A stretch of 64,000 nt of DNA from Marinobacter algicola DG893. GTDB lineage: Bacteria > Pseudomonadota > Gammaproteobacteria > Pseudomonadales > Oleiphilaceae. Shown here one piece after another: positions 19,304-33,451 of the stretch. Positions within the stretch are counted from its first letter, which is position 1. Every line of letters starts with the position of its first letter. A model generated the notes under the pieces. The model saw nothing but the letters and a program-made list of their open reading frames with translations. It did no database searches and was not told the DNA's origin. The translations under genes and the position numbers were made by a program. Location of the stretch: NCBI RefSeq assembly GCF_000170835.1, contig NZ_ABCP01000006.1:62001-126000 (forward strand), given 5' to 3'.

Positions 19304-20085
19304 TTGCAGTGACCAATCAAAAAGGCGGTGTGGGTAAAACCACCACCTGCGTCAATCTGGCTGCGTCGTTGGCCGCAACCAAGCGCCGCGTGTTACTGGT
19401 GGATATGGACCCCCAGGGCAACGCCACCATGGGCAGTGGTGTGGATAAGAATGCCCTGGAGCTCTCCGGTTACGACATGCTCACTAAACGGGCAGCGGCA
19501 GCGGAGGTCATTTTCCGGGCTGACGTCTCGGGATTCGACATACTGCCGGCCAACGGCGACCTGACCGCTGCCGAAGTGGAACTGATGAACGAAATCGGCC
19601 GCGAGCATCGTCTGCGTCTGGCCCTGAACAAGGTGCGGGAAAACTACGACTACATCCTGATCGACTGTCCGCCGTCCCTCAGCCTGCTGACGGTCAATGC
19701 GTTGTCAGCGGCGGATACGGTGCTGATTCCCATGCAGTGTGAATACTATGCCCTGGAAGGCCTGGCGGCATTGATGAACACGGTTGAGCAGATTCAGGAA
19801 ACCGTTAACCCGGACCTGCAGGTGGAAGGCATCCTGCGTACCATGTACGACCCCCGCAACAGCCTGACTCTGGATGTTTCCAGCCAACTCAACGAGTTTT
19901 TTGGCGACAAGGTCTACCGGGCGGTGATCCCCCGCAACGTGAGGCTGGCGGAAGCTCCCAGCTATGGTATGCCGGCTCTGAAATACGACCGCGCGTCCAA
20001 GGGCGCGGTGGCCTATCTGGCCCTGGCTGGCGAGATGGTACGCCGGCATGGATCGCAAAAGACATCCGCGGCTGTTGCCGTGTAA
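19291..20085 (+). CDS. parA: Chromosome partitioning ATPase ParA (Soj)
   Basis: A 264-residue deviant-Walker ATPase that segregates the origin region together with ParB-parS. The P-loop is KGGVGKTTT near the N-terminus, followed by LLVDMDPQGNATMGSG and DYILIDCPPSLSLLT. I chose the ATG at 19291, giving MARVIAVTNQKGG and preceded by AGGAGG; the frame is open upstream to 19177 but that part overlaps rsmG. There is no N-terminal helix-turn-helix, so it is the chromosomal type rather than the autorepressing plasmid type. Its position next to a candidate oriC fits its role. Confidence 0.97.
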   Translation: MARVIAVTNQKGGVGKTTTCVNLAASLAATKRRVLLVDMDPQGNATMGSGVDKNALELSGYDMLTKRAAAAEVIFRADVSGFDILPANGDLTAAEVELMNEIGREHRLRLALNKVRENYDYILIDCPPSLSLLTVNALSAADTVLIPMQCEYYALEGLAALMNTVEQIQETVNPDLQVEGILRTMYDPRNSLTLDVSSQLNEFFGDKVYRAVIPRNVRLAEAPSYGMPALKYDRASKGAVAYLALAGEMVRRHGSQKTSAAVAV

Positions 20086-20136
20086 ACTACCTCTCCTTTG
20101 CACACAGATATTTCATCGGGAAGAATGACAAACACC

Positions 20137-21009
20137 ATGGCGGCGAAGAAACGAGGACTGGGTGAGCGCGGACTGGGCGCTTTGTTGCAGGGCTCCAGGG
20201 TCAATCTGGACCAGGAACTGAAGGATCACGATGGTGAGCTCCGGGAAGTTCCGATTGACCTGATCCAGCGTGGCCGGTTCCAGCCTCGTCGTGACATGGA
20301 CCCGGCGGCTCTGCAGGAACTGGCGGACTCCATTCGTCAGCAAGGTGTGATGCAGCCCGTGGTGGTGCGCCCGATTGCCGAAGGCCGCTTTGAGCTGATC
20401 GCCGGCGAGCGCCGCTGGCGAGCCACCCAGATGGCTGAGCTCGACCGTATTCCCGCCATTATCCGTGACGTGCCGGATGATGCCGCCATCGCCATGGCGC
20501 TGATCGAGAATATCCAGCGCGAGAATCTCAACCCCATCGAAGAAGCCTTTGCACTACAACGCCTGCAGGATGAGTTCGGCCTGACCCAGGCTCAGGTCGC
20601 TGAAGCGGTGGGCAAGTCCCGTACCACCATCACCAATCTGCTGCGGCTGATCAGCCTGTCGGAAGACGTTCGTGTCATGCTGGAGCACGGTGATCTGGAA
20701 ATGGGTCATGGCCGCGCCATGCTTACGCTTCAACCCGAGCAGCAGATGCAGGTGGCACGACAGGTGGTCGCGAAATCCTTGTCAGTGCGGCAGACGGAAG
20801 CCCTGGTTCGCCGGGTGCAACAGGAATCGCCGAACCGCAAGAAAGCCAAGGGTGAAGTGGATCCGAACATCCGTGCCCTGCAGGACGACCTGGCCGAGCG
20901 ACTCGGTGCACGGGTGTCGATCGATCATGGTCAGCGTGGCAAGGGCAAGCTGGTGATCGAATACACCTCCCTCGACGAATTGGATGGCATTTTGGGCCAT
21001 ATCAAGTAA
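20137..21009 (+). CDS. parB: Chromosome partitioning protein ParB (Spo0J)
   Basis: A 290-residue parS-binding CTPase clamp. It starts MAAKKRGLGERGLGALL, the usual gammaproteobacterial ParB start, followed by the Arg-rich CTP-binding motif GERRWRA, the ENIQRENLNPIEEA segment, a helix-turn-helix (about 140-165) and a C-terminal dimerisation domain. The frame is open upstream (TTG at 20098, ATG at 20125), but 20137 gives the conserved start and the length known for the Pseudomonas protein. I looked for a parS site (TGTTCCACGTGGAACA-like) around parAB and did not see one. Confidence 0.96.
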   Translation: MAAKKRGLGERGLGALLQGSRVNLDQELKDHDGELREVPIDLIQRGRFQPRRDMDPAALQELADSIRQQGVMQPVVVRPIAEGRFELIAGERRWRATQMAELDRIPAIIRDVPDDAAIAMALIENIQRENLNPIEEAFALQRLQDEFGLTQAQVAEAVGKSRTTITNLLRLISLSEDVRVMLEHGDLEMGHGRAMLTLQPEQQMQVARQVVAKSLSVRQTEALVRRVQQESPNRKKAKGEVDPNIRALQDDLAERLGARVSIDHGQRGKGKLVIEYTSLDELDGILGHIK

Positions 21010-21322
21010 CGTCCCTGGCAGGATTTTCACAGCGCCACTGTTAACAATTTAGTGTTGGCACCCTGCGACCAACGGTGGGGTACCAAAGGTCAGTTTTGAC
21101 TAGGTACCACTACATATAGTGCTGCCCCTTCGTGTTGGTGTCTATTTGTGTCCGCCATGTCCCCCAACGCCAGTTTTTCTGCGTGTTTCGGGGCGGAGCG
21201 ACCGTTCCGGTTTTGTTGATTCGTGTAGATTGAACACATATAATCTGCGGCGCTTGTATCGGTGCGATTGTCTAATTAATAAACGGCACCGAAGCAAAGC
21301 GGTGTGGCAACCGGGAAATACC
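21010..21322 (+). promoter_or_regulatory. Leader region of the ATP synthase operon, with a strong sigma70-like promoter
   Basis: This 313-base gap separates parB from atpI. It contains TTGATT (21216-21221), exactly 17 bases, then a perfect TATAAT (21239-21244), giving a transcript leader of about 70 bases before atpI. I saw no terminator after parB and no other clear element in the rest of the gap. Confidence 0.75.
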
Positions 21323-21721
21323 ATGACGAAGGCTGAACAGGGTGGCATACAGCGTCCACCCATCGCACGATGGTTTTTAATAGAAAGTGTGGTATTGGTC
21401 GTCGTCAGTCTGGCATTCCTCTTTAAAAGCCAGGTGGCCGGTTATTCAGCACTGCTTGGGGGGCTTATTTTTCTTCTGCCCCACGGCTATTTTGCCTTCA
21501 AGGCTTTCCGCTACTCCGGCGCGCGGTCTGCCAGGCAGATCATGAGTTCTTTTTATCAGGGTGAGGCCGGCAAGCTCATCCTGTGCGCCATCCTGTTTAC
21601 GATGGTGTTCAAATGGATTCCGTCGCTTGATATAGCGGCACTTTTTTTATCATTTGCGATCATGTTGGTCACCAATTGGTTGACTCCGCTCCTTGCGGGC
21701 CGCAGAACGCAGCGAAGCTAA
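21323..21721 (+). CDS. atpI: ATP synthase subunit I
   Basis: A 132-residue protein with four predicted membrane segments (about 19-37, 42-60, 75-95 and 99-120), at the head of the F1Fo operon. AtpI assists assembly of the c-ring and may aid ion supply, but is not part of the finished enzyme. The ATG at 21323 gives MTKAEQGGIQRPPIARW; the frame is open upstream to 21119, but that part runs through the promoter and looks non-coding. The low similarity typical of AtpI means the call leans on position and topology. Confidence 0.9.
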   Translation: MTKAEQGGIQRPPIARWFLIESVVLVVVSLAFLFKSQVAGYSALLGGLIFLLPHGYFAFKAFRYSGARSARQIMSSFYQGEAGKLILCAILFTMVFKWIPSLDIAALFLSFAIMLVTNWLTPLLAGRRTQRS

Positions 21722-21731
21722 CAGGACCTGA

Positions 21732-22613
<882 letters not shown>

Positions 22614-22671
22614 TCGGAACCATTAAACCGTAGTTTGAAAACCGAAACCCTTAAACTGAAAACCTAACTGA

Positions 22672-22944
<273 letters not shown>

Positions 22945-23009
22945 TCGAGTCGCCGCCGGGAATATTCCCGGTCTGATGATTCTTTACACAACAGGCGAGA
23001 GGTGAAGAC

Positions 23010-23480
23010 GTGAACATTAATTTGACGATGATTGGTCAAGCCATCGCGTTCTTTATCTTTGTCGTGTTCTGCATGAAATATGTGTGGCCGCCGATTATGG
23101 CCGCACTGCAGGAGCGTCAAAAGAAGATCGCTGACGGACTGGCTGCCTCAGACCGCGCCGCGCGCGATCTGGAACTGGCTCAGGAAAAGTCAGCCAAGGA
23201 ACTGCGTGAAGCCAAACAGCAAGCGGCTGGCCTGATCGAACAGGCCAACAAGCGTGCGGCCCAGATTGTGGAAGCATCGAAAGACGATGCCCGCAAGGAA
23301 GGCCAGAAGCTGATTGAGCAGGCCAAGGCCGAAATTGAGCAGGAGCGCAATCAGGCTCGTGACGCGTTGCGTGCGGAAATTGCCGCCATCGCGGTTGCCG
23401 GTGCTGAGAAGATCCTGGAAACCTCTGTCGATGCCAACAAGCACAGTGAGATGCTGGACAAGCTGGCAGCAGAACTCTAA
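23010..23480 (+). CDS. atpF: F1Fo ATP synthase subunit b
   Basis: A 156-residue peripheral stalk subunit: one N-terminal membrane helix (about 5-25, [20 protein letters not shown]), then a long charged coiled coil rich in Ala, Glu, Lys and Gln. It homodimerises and holds F1 against rotation together with the delta subunit. The start is GTG, preceded by GAGAGGTGAAG. The length equals the E. coli subunit. Confidence 0.97.
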   Translation: MNINLTMIGQAIAFFIFVVFCMKYVWPPIMAALQERQKKIADGLAASDRAARDLELAQEKSAKELREAKQQAAGLIEQANKRAAQIVEASKDDARKEGQKLIEQAKAEIEQERNQARDALRAEIAAIAVAGAEKILETSVDANKHSEMLDKLAAEL

Positions 23481-23495
23481 ACGACGAGGTTCATC

Positions 23496-24032
23496 ATGGC
23501 ACAACTGAGAACGCTGGCCCGCCCTTACGCAAAGGCAGCATTTTCGGCCGCTCAGGACCAGAAGCAACTGGCTGAATGGTCTGAAGTGCTAACCGTTGCC
23601 GGGCAGATTACAGCCAACGAAGACATTCGACAGCTTCTCGCCAGTCCAGGCACCGAAGAGCAGAAGAAGGCAGACATGATTCTGGAGTGCGTTGGAGACA
23701 ACGTCACAGAGTCGGTTCGCAATTTCTTAATGATTCTGGCGGCCAATCGCCGGTTGAGTCTTCTGCCCGAGATTGCAGCGCTCTTCAATACGTACCGGGC
23801 TGACTTTGAGCGTACTGTTGATATTGAAGTCACCTCTGCATATGAGCTGACGGACGAACAACAGCAGAAGCTCGCCCAGGCACTGTCGACCAAACTCGAG
23901 CGTCAAGTGTCACTCGCAGCGTCAATGGACAAGTCTTTGATCGGCGGTGTGATTGTACGCACCGGCGACATGGTGATTGACGCATCTGTACGCGGAAAGC
24001 TGACCAAACTGGCCGACGCTCTGGGCTCCTGA
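23496..24032 (+). CDS. atpH: F1Fo ATP synthase subunit delta
   Basis: A 178-residue soluble subunit that connects the top of F1 to the b dimer. It shows the family start [16 protein letters not shown] and the C-terminal strand pair [25 protein letters not shown] (broken here into its two halves: [12 protein letters not shown] and [10 protein letters not shown]). The gap from atpF is 15 bases. Confidence 0.97.
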   Translation: MAQLRTLARPYAKAAFSAAQDQKQLAEWSEVLTVAGQITANEDIRQLLASPGTEEQKKADMILECVGDNVTESVRNFLMILAANRRLSLLPEIAALFNTYRADFERTVDIEVTSAYELTDEQQQKLAQALSTKLERQVSLAASMDKSLIGGVIVRTGDMVIDASVRGKLTKLADALGS

Positions 24033-24060
24033 TTTCAGCACAAGGTTTGAGGATAAAGGC

Positions 24061-25605
<1,545 letters not shown>

Positions 25606-25676
25606 CGAATGGGCCTGCAATGCGTTGCGGGCCGATTTATGAGCAATGAGTGTCTAACTTGAGAAGGCAGTGAGTT

Positions 25677-26540
25677 ATGGCCGTCGGAAAAGAAATACGT
25701 AACCAGATATCCAGCATCAAGAGCACGCAGAAGATCACCAGCGCCATGGAAATGGTCGCGGCGAGCAAGATGCGCAAGGCTCAGGAACGCATGAAGGCAA
25801 CACGCCCTTATGCGGAAAAGATGCGCCAGGTTATCGGGCACATTGCCAAGGCGAACGTCCAGTACAAGCACCCATTCATGGTCGAGCGTGAAGTCAAGCG
25901 CGTGGGCTATGTGGTGGTGTCTACGGATCGTGGCCTTTGTGGTGGTCTGAACGTCAACCTGTTCAAAGCGCTTGTCCGTGACATGCGAGCGTGGAAGGAG
26001 AAAGGGGTAGAGGCTGATCTGTGCGCCATCGGGCAGAAAGGTGCTTCTTTCTTCAGGAGCTACGGCGGTAACGTCGTTGCGGCGCTGACCCATCTGGGGG
26101 ACAGCCCGAGCTCCGAAAAACTCATCGGCAACGTCAAAGTCATGCTGGACGCGTTCTCGGAAGGCAAGATCGACCGTCTTTATCTGGTCAGCAACGAGTT
26201 CGAAAACACCATGACCCAGACCCCGCAGGTGGAGCAGATTCTGCCGCTGCCTCCGGGGGAAGACGAGGAAGAGATCAAGAACCAGTGGGATTATCTCTAC
26301 GAGCCCGATGCCAGGCAGATCCTCGATGGCCTTCTGCCACGTTACATTGAATCCCAGGTGTACCAGGGTGTGGTAGAAAATCTGGCATGTGAACAGGCCG
26401 CCCGTATGATCGCCATGAAGAGCGCAACTGATAACGCCGGTGGCATCATCGACGAGCTTCAGTTGGCGTACAACAAGGCGCGTCAGGCAGCCATCACCCA
26501 AGAGATTTCGGAGATTGTCAGCGGCGCGGCTTCGGTCTGA
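25677..26540 (+). CDS. atpG: F1 ATP synthase subunit gamma
   Basis: A 287-residue central rotor shaft. It starts [20 protein letters not shown], has the [10 protein letters not shown] segment in the middle and ends with the helix [20 protein letters not shown], which sits inside the alpha3beta3 barrel. It is preceded by a weak GGCAGTGAGTT ribosome site and a 71-base gap after atpA. Confidence 0.98.
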   Translation: MAVGKEIRNQISSIKSTQKITSAMEMVAASKMRKAQERMKATRPYAEKMRQVIGHIAKANVQYKHPFMVEREVKRVGYVVVSTDRGLCGGLNVNLFKALVRDMRAWKEKGVEADLCAIGQKGASFFRSYGGNVVAALTHLGDSPSSEKLIGNVKVMLDAFSEGKIDRLYLVSNEFENTMTQTPQVEQILPLPPGEDEEEIKNQWDYLYEPDARQILDGLLPRYIESQVYQGVVENLACEQAARMIAMKSATDNAGGIIDELQLAYNKARQAAITQEISEIVSGAASV

Positions 26541-27989
<1,449 letters not shown>

Positions 27990-28036
27990 TCTGAGCCTAA
28001 AGCGCTTGTTTCCGGATCGATCAGAGAGGCAACAAC

Positions 28037-28459
28037 ATGGGTATGACCGTGCATTGTGACGTGGTAAGTGCCGAAACAAAGATCTATTCCGGATTGGTTG
28101 AAATGCTGATCGCAGCGGGCTCTGAAGGTGACCTGGGTATCGCCCCGGGTCATACGCCGCTGCTGACCCAGCTTAAGCCGGGTCCTATCCGGATAATCAA
28201 ACAGGGCGGAGAGGAAGAGATCCTCTACGTGTCTGGTGGTTATCTGGAAGTTCAGCCGAATCTGGTAACGCTGCTCGCGGACACAGCTGTCCGTGCCAAG
28301 GATGTGGACGAAGCAGCGGCGATCGAAGCTCAGCGTGAGGCTGAGAAGGCACTCGCCAACCAAACGGGTGAGTTCGAGTATTCCCGTGCCGCCGCCGAGT
28401 TGGCCGAAGCTGTTGCTCAGCTTCGCACCATCCAGCAGCTGCGCAACAAGATGCGTTAA
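28037..28459 (+). CDS. atpC: F1 ATP synthase subunit epsilon
   Basis: A 140-residue subunit at the foot of the central stalk: an N-terminal beta sandwich ([18 protein letters not shown], then [13 protein letters not shown]) and a C-terminal helical hairpin (about 88-140) that can inhibit ATP hydrolysis. It is the last gene of the operon and is followed by a long hairpin terminator. Confidence 0.97.
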   Translation: MGMTVHCDVVSAETKIYSGLVEMLIAAGSEGDLGIAPGHTPLLTQLKPGPIRIIKQGGEEEILYVSGGYLEVQPNLVTLLADTAVRAKDVDEAAAIEAQREAEKALANQTGEFEYSRAAAELAEAVAQLRTIQQLRNKMR

Positions 28460-28490
28460 GCATTTCTGTTCGGGACTGCCGATCACCGAA

Positions 28491-28555
28491 ACCGCATCCT
28501 GAGTCGCCTGAGAACAGCGAAACGTTGTCAGGCAACCAAGGGTGCGGTTTTTTTG
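28491..28555 (+). terminator. Long composite hairpin terminator after atpC
   Basis: ACCGCATCC (28491-28499) pairs with GGGTGCGGT (28540-28548), followed by seven T. The intervening bases form an inner stem GCCTGA (28506-28511) with TCAGGC (28528-28533), and inside that CAGCG with CGTTG. It ends 47 bases before the glmU start, so it would close the atp transcript and separate glmU. Confidence 0.8.
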
Positions 28556-28601
28556 TATTCAGGCATTGAAACTGGCTACCGATCCGGAGCGTGGTAATCG
28601 T

Positions 28602-29966
28602 ATGACTCCCCTTCACGTTGTGATTCTGGCCGCCGGCCAGGGTTCAAGAATGAAATCGTCGCTGCCGAAAGTTCTCCACCGGGTGGCTGGCAAGCCTATG
28701 CTCCATCACGTTATTGATACCGCCCGCCAATTGGGCGCCTCCGGTATCCATGGCGTCATTGGACATGGTGCGGAGCAGGTTCGGCAGATTACCCCCGCCG
28801 AAGATCTCATCTGGGCACTGCAGGAACAGCAACTGGGCACTGGCCACGCGGTTGCTCAGGCCTTGCCGGCTCTGCCGGATGAGGCTCGGGTGTTGATTCT
28901 CTATGGCGACGTACCGCTAACCAACGTTGAAACGCTCCAGAACCTGGTCTCTCAAGTAAGTGATCGTTCACTCGCGTTGTTGACCGTGAACCTGGAAACG
29001 CCGGATGGTTACGGGCGTATCCTGCGGGATGACAGTGGCAAGGTGCGTGCGATCGTGGAACAGAAGGATGCCACTGACGCCCAGAAACAAATCCGGGAGG
29101 TAAATACCGGAATCCTGGCGGTCTCGGCACGGCACTTGAAGGACTGGTTGCCGCAGCTCTCTAATCGTAACGCCCAAGGTGAGTACTACCTGACTGACAT
29201 CATTGCCATGGCGGCTGATCGCGGTGTGGAGATCGCGGTTGCCCAGCCTGGCAGCGAATACGAAGTCCAGGGTGTTAACAACCGCCTTCAACTCGCCGAA
29301 CTTGAGCGTTGGGTGCAGCGTCAGGAAGCGGACCGTTTAATGACTGAGGGCGCAACCCTGGCCGACCCCGCTCGCGTGGACGTGCGGGGCGAGTTGTCTG
29401 TGGGCCAGGACGTGCTGATCGATGTTAACGTCGTGTTTGAGGGCACGGTTTCCCTGGCGGACGGCGTCAGTATCGGGCCGGGTTGTGTGATACGGGACAG
29501 CCAAATCGCGGCTGGTACAAGCATTGAAGCCTACTCAGTGATCGACGGTGCAGACGTGGGTGCGGGCGCCAGTATCGGGCCATTTGCACGCCTCCGGCCA
29601 GGTACCCGACTGGCGGCCAGGACCAAGGTGGGCAACTTTGTCGAAACCAAAAAAGCCGATGTAGGTGAGGGCAGCAAGATCAACCACCTCAGTTACGTTG
29701 GCGATACCTCACTCGGCCGTAACGTAAATGTGGGTGCAGGAACCATCACCTGTAATTATGATGGGGTGAACAAGTCCAGAACCGTTATTGGTGATGACGT
29801 GTTTGTGGGGTCCAACACTTCACTGGTGGCGCCGGTCAGCATTGCTTCCGGGTCGACCGTCGGTGCGGGCTCTACCATCACCCGCGATGTGGCAGAGAGT
29901 GAGCTGGCGGTCGCACGAGCTCGCCAGCGCAATATCTCCGGCTGGGAACGGCCGACGAAAAAGTGA
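28602..29966 (+). CDS. glmU: Bifunctional GlmU: GlcN-1-P acetyltransferase / GlcNAc-1-P uridylyltransferase
   Basis: GlmU makes UDP-GlcNAc, the precursor of peptidoglycan and lipopolysaccharide. The N-terminal pyrophosphorylase domain shows [18 protein letters not shown]; the C-terminal left-handed beta helix (about 250-450) shows the hexapeptide-repeat pattern with [12 protein letters not shown] and [11 protein letters not shown] chose the ATG at 28602 ([14 protein letters not shown]), giving 454 residues, the family norm; the upstream open frame from 28542 overlaps the terminator. glmS follows after 34 bases, so the two steps of the pathway are encoded together. Confidence 0.98.
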   Translation: MTPLHVVILAAGQGSRMKSSLPKVLHRVAGKPMLHHVIDTARQLGASGIHGVIGHGAEQVRQITPAEDLIWALQEQQLGTGHAVAQALPALPDEARVLILYGDVPLTNVETLQNLVSQVSDRSLALLTVNLETPDGYGRILRDDSGKVRAIVEQKDATDAQKQIREVNTGILAVSARHLKDWLPQLSNRNAQGEYYLTDIIAMAADRGVEIAVAQPGSEYEVQGVNNRLQLAELERWVQRQEADRLMTEGATLADPARVDVRGELSVGQDVLIDVNVVFEGTVSLADGVSIGPGCVIRDSQIAAGTSIEAYSVIDGADVGAGASIGPFARLRPGTRLAARTKVGNFVETKKADVGEGSKINHLSYVGDTSLGRNVNVGAGTITCNYDGVNKSRTVIGDDVFVGSNTSLVAPVSIASGSTVGAGSTITRDVAESELAVARARQRNISGWERPTKK

Positions 29967-30000
29967 TTTAAACGATTTACAACGGACAGGTGACAGCGAC

Positions 30001-31833
30001 ATGTGTGGCATTGTAGGTGCGGTATCAGAAAGGGATGTTCAGGGAATTCTTCTCGAAGGCCTGCGTCGTCTGGAATATCGGGGCTACGACTCCGCCGGCA
30101 TGGCTGTGATTGACGGCAGACAAGCCATTAACCGGGCCCGCGAAGTGGGTAAGGTTGCGGCCCTGGCCGATGCCATCACTGGCAACGGGCTTGAGGGAGC
30201 TGCCGGCATCGCACACACCCGGTGGGCGACCCACGGTGAACCGTCCCAGATCAATGCTCACCCGCACATGTCCGGTGACCGCCTGGCCATTGTCCATAAC
30301 GGCATTATCGAGAACTATCAGGAGTTACGGGAAGAACTGAAAGCCGAGGGGTTTGAGTTCACCTCCCAGACGGACACCGAAGTCGTTGCACACCTTATCG
30401 AAAAGCAGTTCCGCCTGAGCAACAGTCTATACGAGGCGGTGAGTACCGCCATTGAACGTTTGCGTGGTGCCTTTGCGCTGGCGGTGATCCATGCCGACGA
30501 GCCAGACCATATGGTGGTGTGCCGTGAAGGCAGTCCGTTGGTGGTGGGTGTCGGCATCGGCGAGAACTTCATCGCTTCCGACCAGCTCGCGTTGCTGCCG
30601 GTCACAGACCGTTTCATGTTCCTCGAAGAAGGGGACATCGCTGATATCCGCCGTGATCGCATTGAGATTCATGATCGCAACAAGCAGCCGGTGGAACGTG
30701 CGGTTATTCGTTTTGAACACAGCCAGGACGCCGCCGAAAAAGGCGAGTACCGCCATTTCATGCTCAAAGAAATCCATGAGCAGCCGAGGGTCATCCGCGC
30801 CACAACGGAAGGCCGGGTAACCAACACCCGCGTGTTGGAGCAGGCGCTTGGCACCCAGGCCGGCAACCTGCTGGAAGACGTTCGCCATGTACAGATCATC
30901 GCCTGTGGCACCAGTTACCATGCCGGCATGGTGGCACGTTACTGGATAGAGGAACTGGCGGGTGTGCCCTGTTCCGTGGAAGTGGCCTCTGAGTTTCGCT
31001 ACCGCAAGCATGTGATTCAGCCGGACACCCTGTTCCTGTGTATCTCCCAGTCCGGCGAAACCGCCGACACTCTGGCTGCCCTGCGCCAGGCGAAAAAGGC
31101 CGGTTTCCGCGCCGCCATGGCCATCTGCAACGTGCCCGGCAGCTCCCTGGTGCGGGAATCTGACCTGGTGATCATGACCCAGGCCGGCCCGGAAATCGGG
31201 GTTGCGTCCACCAAGGCGTTTACCACCCAGTTGACCGCGCTGTTGATCTTCACCCTGGCGCTGGCTCGCCACAACGGCCTGGAAGAGTCGCGCGAAGCAG
31301 AAATTGTTGAGGCGATTCGCCTACTACCCAGCCAGGTGGATCAGGTACTGGCACTGGATGGCGATATCGCCGAAATGTCGAAGTCGTTCATGGACAAGAA
31401 CCACAGTCTGTTCCTGGGTCGTGGTGCCATGTTCCCGGTGGCTCTGGAAGGTGCCCTGAAGCTCAAGGAAATTTCCTACATCCATGCTGAAGCTTATCCG
31501 GCGGGTGAGCTTAAGCATGGCCCCCTTGCTCTGGTGGATGGGGAGATGCCGGTGGTTACGGTGGCGCCCAACAACGAGCTGTTGGAGAAGCTGAAGTCCA
31601 ACCTGGAAGAAGTTCGCGCTCGCGGCGGCGAGCTGTTTGTCTTTGCCGACCAGGCGGCGGACGTGCGGCCACAGGAAGGCATCCACGTGATGCCGCTTCC
31701 ATCGGTACACCCGATAACGTCCCCAATCGTTTATACCGTGCCATTGCAGCTCCTCTCCTACCATGTTGCGGTGCTCAAGGGCACCGATGTGGATCAGCCG
31801 CGGAACCTGGCGAAGAGTGTTACGGTCGAGTAG
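30001..31833 (+). CDS. glmS: Glutamine--fructose-6-phosphate aminotransferase GlmS
   Basis: A 610-residue enzyme that makes glucosamine-6-phosphate from fructose-6-phosphate and glutamine. Cys2 ([13 protein letters not shown]) is the glutaminase nucleophile once Met is removed; [12 protein letters not shown] follows. Two SIS sugar-isomerase domains occupy about 290-600, with CGTSYHAGM and SQSGETADT. It ends LAKSVTVE, the conserved C-terminus. The frame is open far upstream to 29788, but only the start at 30001 exposes the catalytic Cys. A ribosome site (AGGTGA) lies upstream. No glmS ribozyme is present. Confidence 0.98.
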   Translation: MCGIVGAVSERDVQGILLEGLRRLEYRGYDSAGMAVIDGRQAINRAREVGKVAALADAITGNGLEGAAGIAHTRWATHGEPSQINAHPHMSGDRLAIVHNGIIENYQELREELKAEGFEFTSQTDTEVVAHLIEKQFRLSNSLYEAVSTAIERLRGAFALAVIHADEPDHMVVCREGSPLVVGVGIGENFIASDQLALLPVTDRFMFLEEGDIADIRRDRIEIHDRNKQPVERAVIRFEHSQDAAEKGEYRHFMLKEIHEQPRVIRATTEGRVTNTRVLEQALGTQAGNLLEDVRHVQIIACGTSYHAGMVARYWIEELAGVPCSVEVASEFRYRKHVIQPDTLFLCISQSGETADTLAALRQAKKAGFRAAMAICNVPGSSLVRESDLVIMTQAGPEIGVASTKAFTTQLTALLIFTLALARHNGLEESREAEIVEAIRLLPSQVDQVLALDGDIAEMSKSFMDKNHSLFLGRGAMFPVALEGALKLKEISYIHAEAYPAGELKHGPLALVDGEMPVVTVAPNNELLEKLKSNLEEVRARGGELFVFADQAADVRPQEGIHVMPLPSVHPITSPIVYTVPLQLLSYHVAVLKGTDVDQPRNLAKSVTVE

Positions 31834-31867
31834 CCTGTTACAAACTCGAAGTCTGCCCCCCGGAGTG

Positions 31868-31876
31868 TGCTAATAT
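31868..31876 (+). promoter_or_regulatory. Extended -10 promoter candidate for the glycine riboswitch transcript
   Basis: TG-C-TAATAT (31868-31876) is an extended -10 element about 60 bases before the first aptamer. No good -35 box is visible. The 373-base gap 31834-32206 holds this element and the riboswitch. Confidence 0.35.
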
Positions 31877-31937
31877 TCCGCAGGGCGAGTTCAACTTTTG
31901 CGTTCCAGTTACGCGAGTATTCGTCGAACAATGAGGT

Positions 31938-32137
31938 GTCAGCGGGAGAGACCGAGTTGCAAACCATGCACTCGGCGCCGAAGGAGCAACTGCCCCGGAA
32001 ACTCTCAGGCAAAAGGACCGCTGACATGAAGACTTTCCGAAGAGTTGCCGACGACTGCGTCCGTTGGCACACCGAAGGAGCAAGCGGCTGGTTCCGTTGG
32101 AACGGCGCGTGAATCTCTCAGGTCCAGTGACGGAAGG
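31938..32137 (+). ncRNA. Tandem glycine riboswitch
   Basis: Two consecutive aptamers of the gcvT class. Aptamer 1 (31938-32025) is closed by the perfect stem GTCAGCGG/CCGCTGAC and contains the conserved GGAGAGACCG, GCCGAAGGAGCAA and CTCTCAGGCAAAAGGACCG. Aptamer 2 (about 32033-32137) is closed by CTTTCCG/CGGAAGG and contains ACCGAAGGAGCAAGCGG and ATCTCTCAGGTCCAGTGACGG. After it, CTTTC-ACCAT pairs with ATGGT-GAAAG (about 32142-32179, one bulged base), a likely expression platform. The gene start is at 32207, preceded by GGAG. Glycine riboswitches usually switch genes on to degrade or export glycine, which suggests the next gene acts on glycine or a related compound. Confidence 0.9.
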
Positions 32138-32206
32138 GGTGCTTTCTACCATGCGGTGTAGACCTTCTATGGTGAAAGGAAACCCTGGACGCCCCTGGAG
32201 AGTATT

Positions 32207-33451
32207 ATGAAGCGAATTGCAGTTATTGGCGGTGGCATCACGGGTATCACCACCGCTTACACCCTGGCCAAGCGCGGCCTGGATGTCACCGTTTACGAGA
32301 AACACCGTTATGCGGCGATGGAAACCTCTTTCGCCAACGGTGGCCAACTGTCGGCCTCTAACGCTGAGGTCTGGAACAACTGGCAGACCATCATCAAGGG
32401 CCTCAAGTGGATGTCCCGAAGGGATGCGCCGCTGTTGGTCAATCCCAAGCCTTCCTGGCACAAATTGAGTTGGTTTGCTGAGTTCATCGCAGCTATCCCT
32501 CAGTACGAGAAAAACACCACCGAAACCGCTCGCCTGGCGATAGCCGCCCGCGACTATCTGTTCGCGTGGGCGCAAGAGGAGGGGATCGACTTCGACCTCA
32601 AGAAGCAGGGCATCCTCCATATCTATCGGGACAAGGCCGGGTTCGACCATGCGGCGAATGTGTCCAGGTTGCTGGCCGCCGGCGGCCTGGAGCGTCGGGC
32701 AGTCACACCCGAGGAAATGCGCGCTATTGAGCCCACGCTGGCAGGGACCTATTACGGCGGTTTCTACACCGAAAGCGATTCAACCGGTGATATCCATAAA
32801 TTCACCAATGGCTTGGCGGAGGCCATTCTTCGCCTCGGCGTCAAAACCTGCTATGGACACTCGGTGACTGAGCTTAGTGCGGACGGGTCCCATGCCTGGG
32901 TAACCTCCCATGACGGCGAGGAGCAGACCCGCGACACTTTTGATGGTGTGGTGATCTGTGCGGGTGTGGGTAGCCGGGAACTGGCCGCCAAGCTGGGGGA
33001 CCGAGTCAACATATACCCGGTGAAGGGATATTCCATCACCGTTGAGCTGGACGACCAAGCCTCCCAGGAAGCGGCACCGACCGTCAGTTTGCTGGACGAC
33101 GCCACCAAGATTGTCACCAGCCGGCTGGGAGATGATCGTTTCCGGGTTGCGGGTACGGCGGAATTCAGCGGCTATAACCGTGATATCCGGGATGATCGTA
33201 TCCGGCCGCTCACCCGATGGGTCGAGCAGTGTTTCCCAGGGGTTTGTACCCGCCGCGTCGTACCCTGGGCGGGACTGCGTCCCATGTTGCCCAATATGAT
33301 GCCGCGAGTCGGTCCGGGTCGGTTACCCACCGTGTTCTATAACACGGGGCATGGTCATCTGGGCTGGACCCTGTCTGCGATCACTGCTGAGTTGCTGGCA
33401 GATGCCGTTGTGCCCGCGTCGTCAGGCACGACAGCGAGTTCCGCTGGCTAG
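32207..33451 (+). CDS. DadA-like FAD-dependent D-amino-acid dehydrogenase / glycine oxidase family protein
   Basis: A 414-residue flavoprotein of the DAO superfamily. It starts KRIAVIGGGITGITTAYTLA (dinucleotide-binding fold) and continues with ETSFANGGQLSASNAEVWN, a DadA hallmark; a C-terminal FAD motif lies in RVVPWAGLRPMLPN. DadA enzymes oxidise D-amino acids to keto acids and pass electrons to the respiratory chain. Control by a glycine riboswitch suggests that glycine, sarcosine or another small substrate is relevant; this is inference. Its stop overlaps the AraC regulator start by one base, so both sit on the riboswitch transcript. Confidence 0.85.
   Translation: MKRIAVIGGGITGITTAYTLAKRGLDVTVYEKHRYAAMETSFANGGQLSASNAEVWNNWQTIIKGLKWMSRRDAPLLVNPKPSWHKLSWFAEFIAAIPQYEKNTTETARLAIAARDYLFAWAQEEGIDFDLKKQGILHIYRDKAGFDHAANVSRLLAAGGLERRAVTPEEMRAIEPTLAGTYYGGFYTESDSTGDIHKFTNGLAEAILRLGVKTCYGHSVTELSADGSHAWVTSHDGEEQTRDTFDGVVICAGVGSRELAAKLGDRVNIYPVKGYSITVELDDQASQEAAPTVSLLDDATKIVTSRLGDDRFRVAGTAEFSGYNRDIRDDRIRPLTRWVEQCFPGVCTRRVVPWAGLRPMLPNMMPRVGPGRLPTVFYNTGHGHLGWTLSAITAELLADAVVPASSGTTASSAG

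Noticed and set aside
19177-21322. A parS site near parAB
   Set aside because: I looked for a TGTTCCACGTGGAACA-like palindrome around parA and parB and saw none; parS may lie outside the window.
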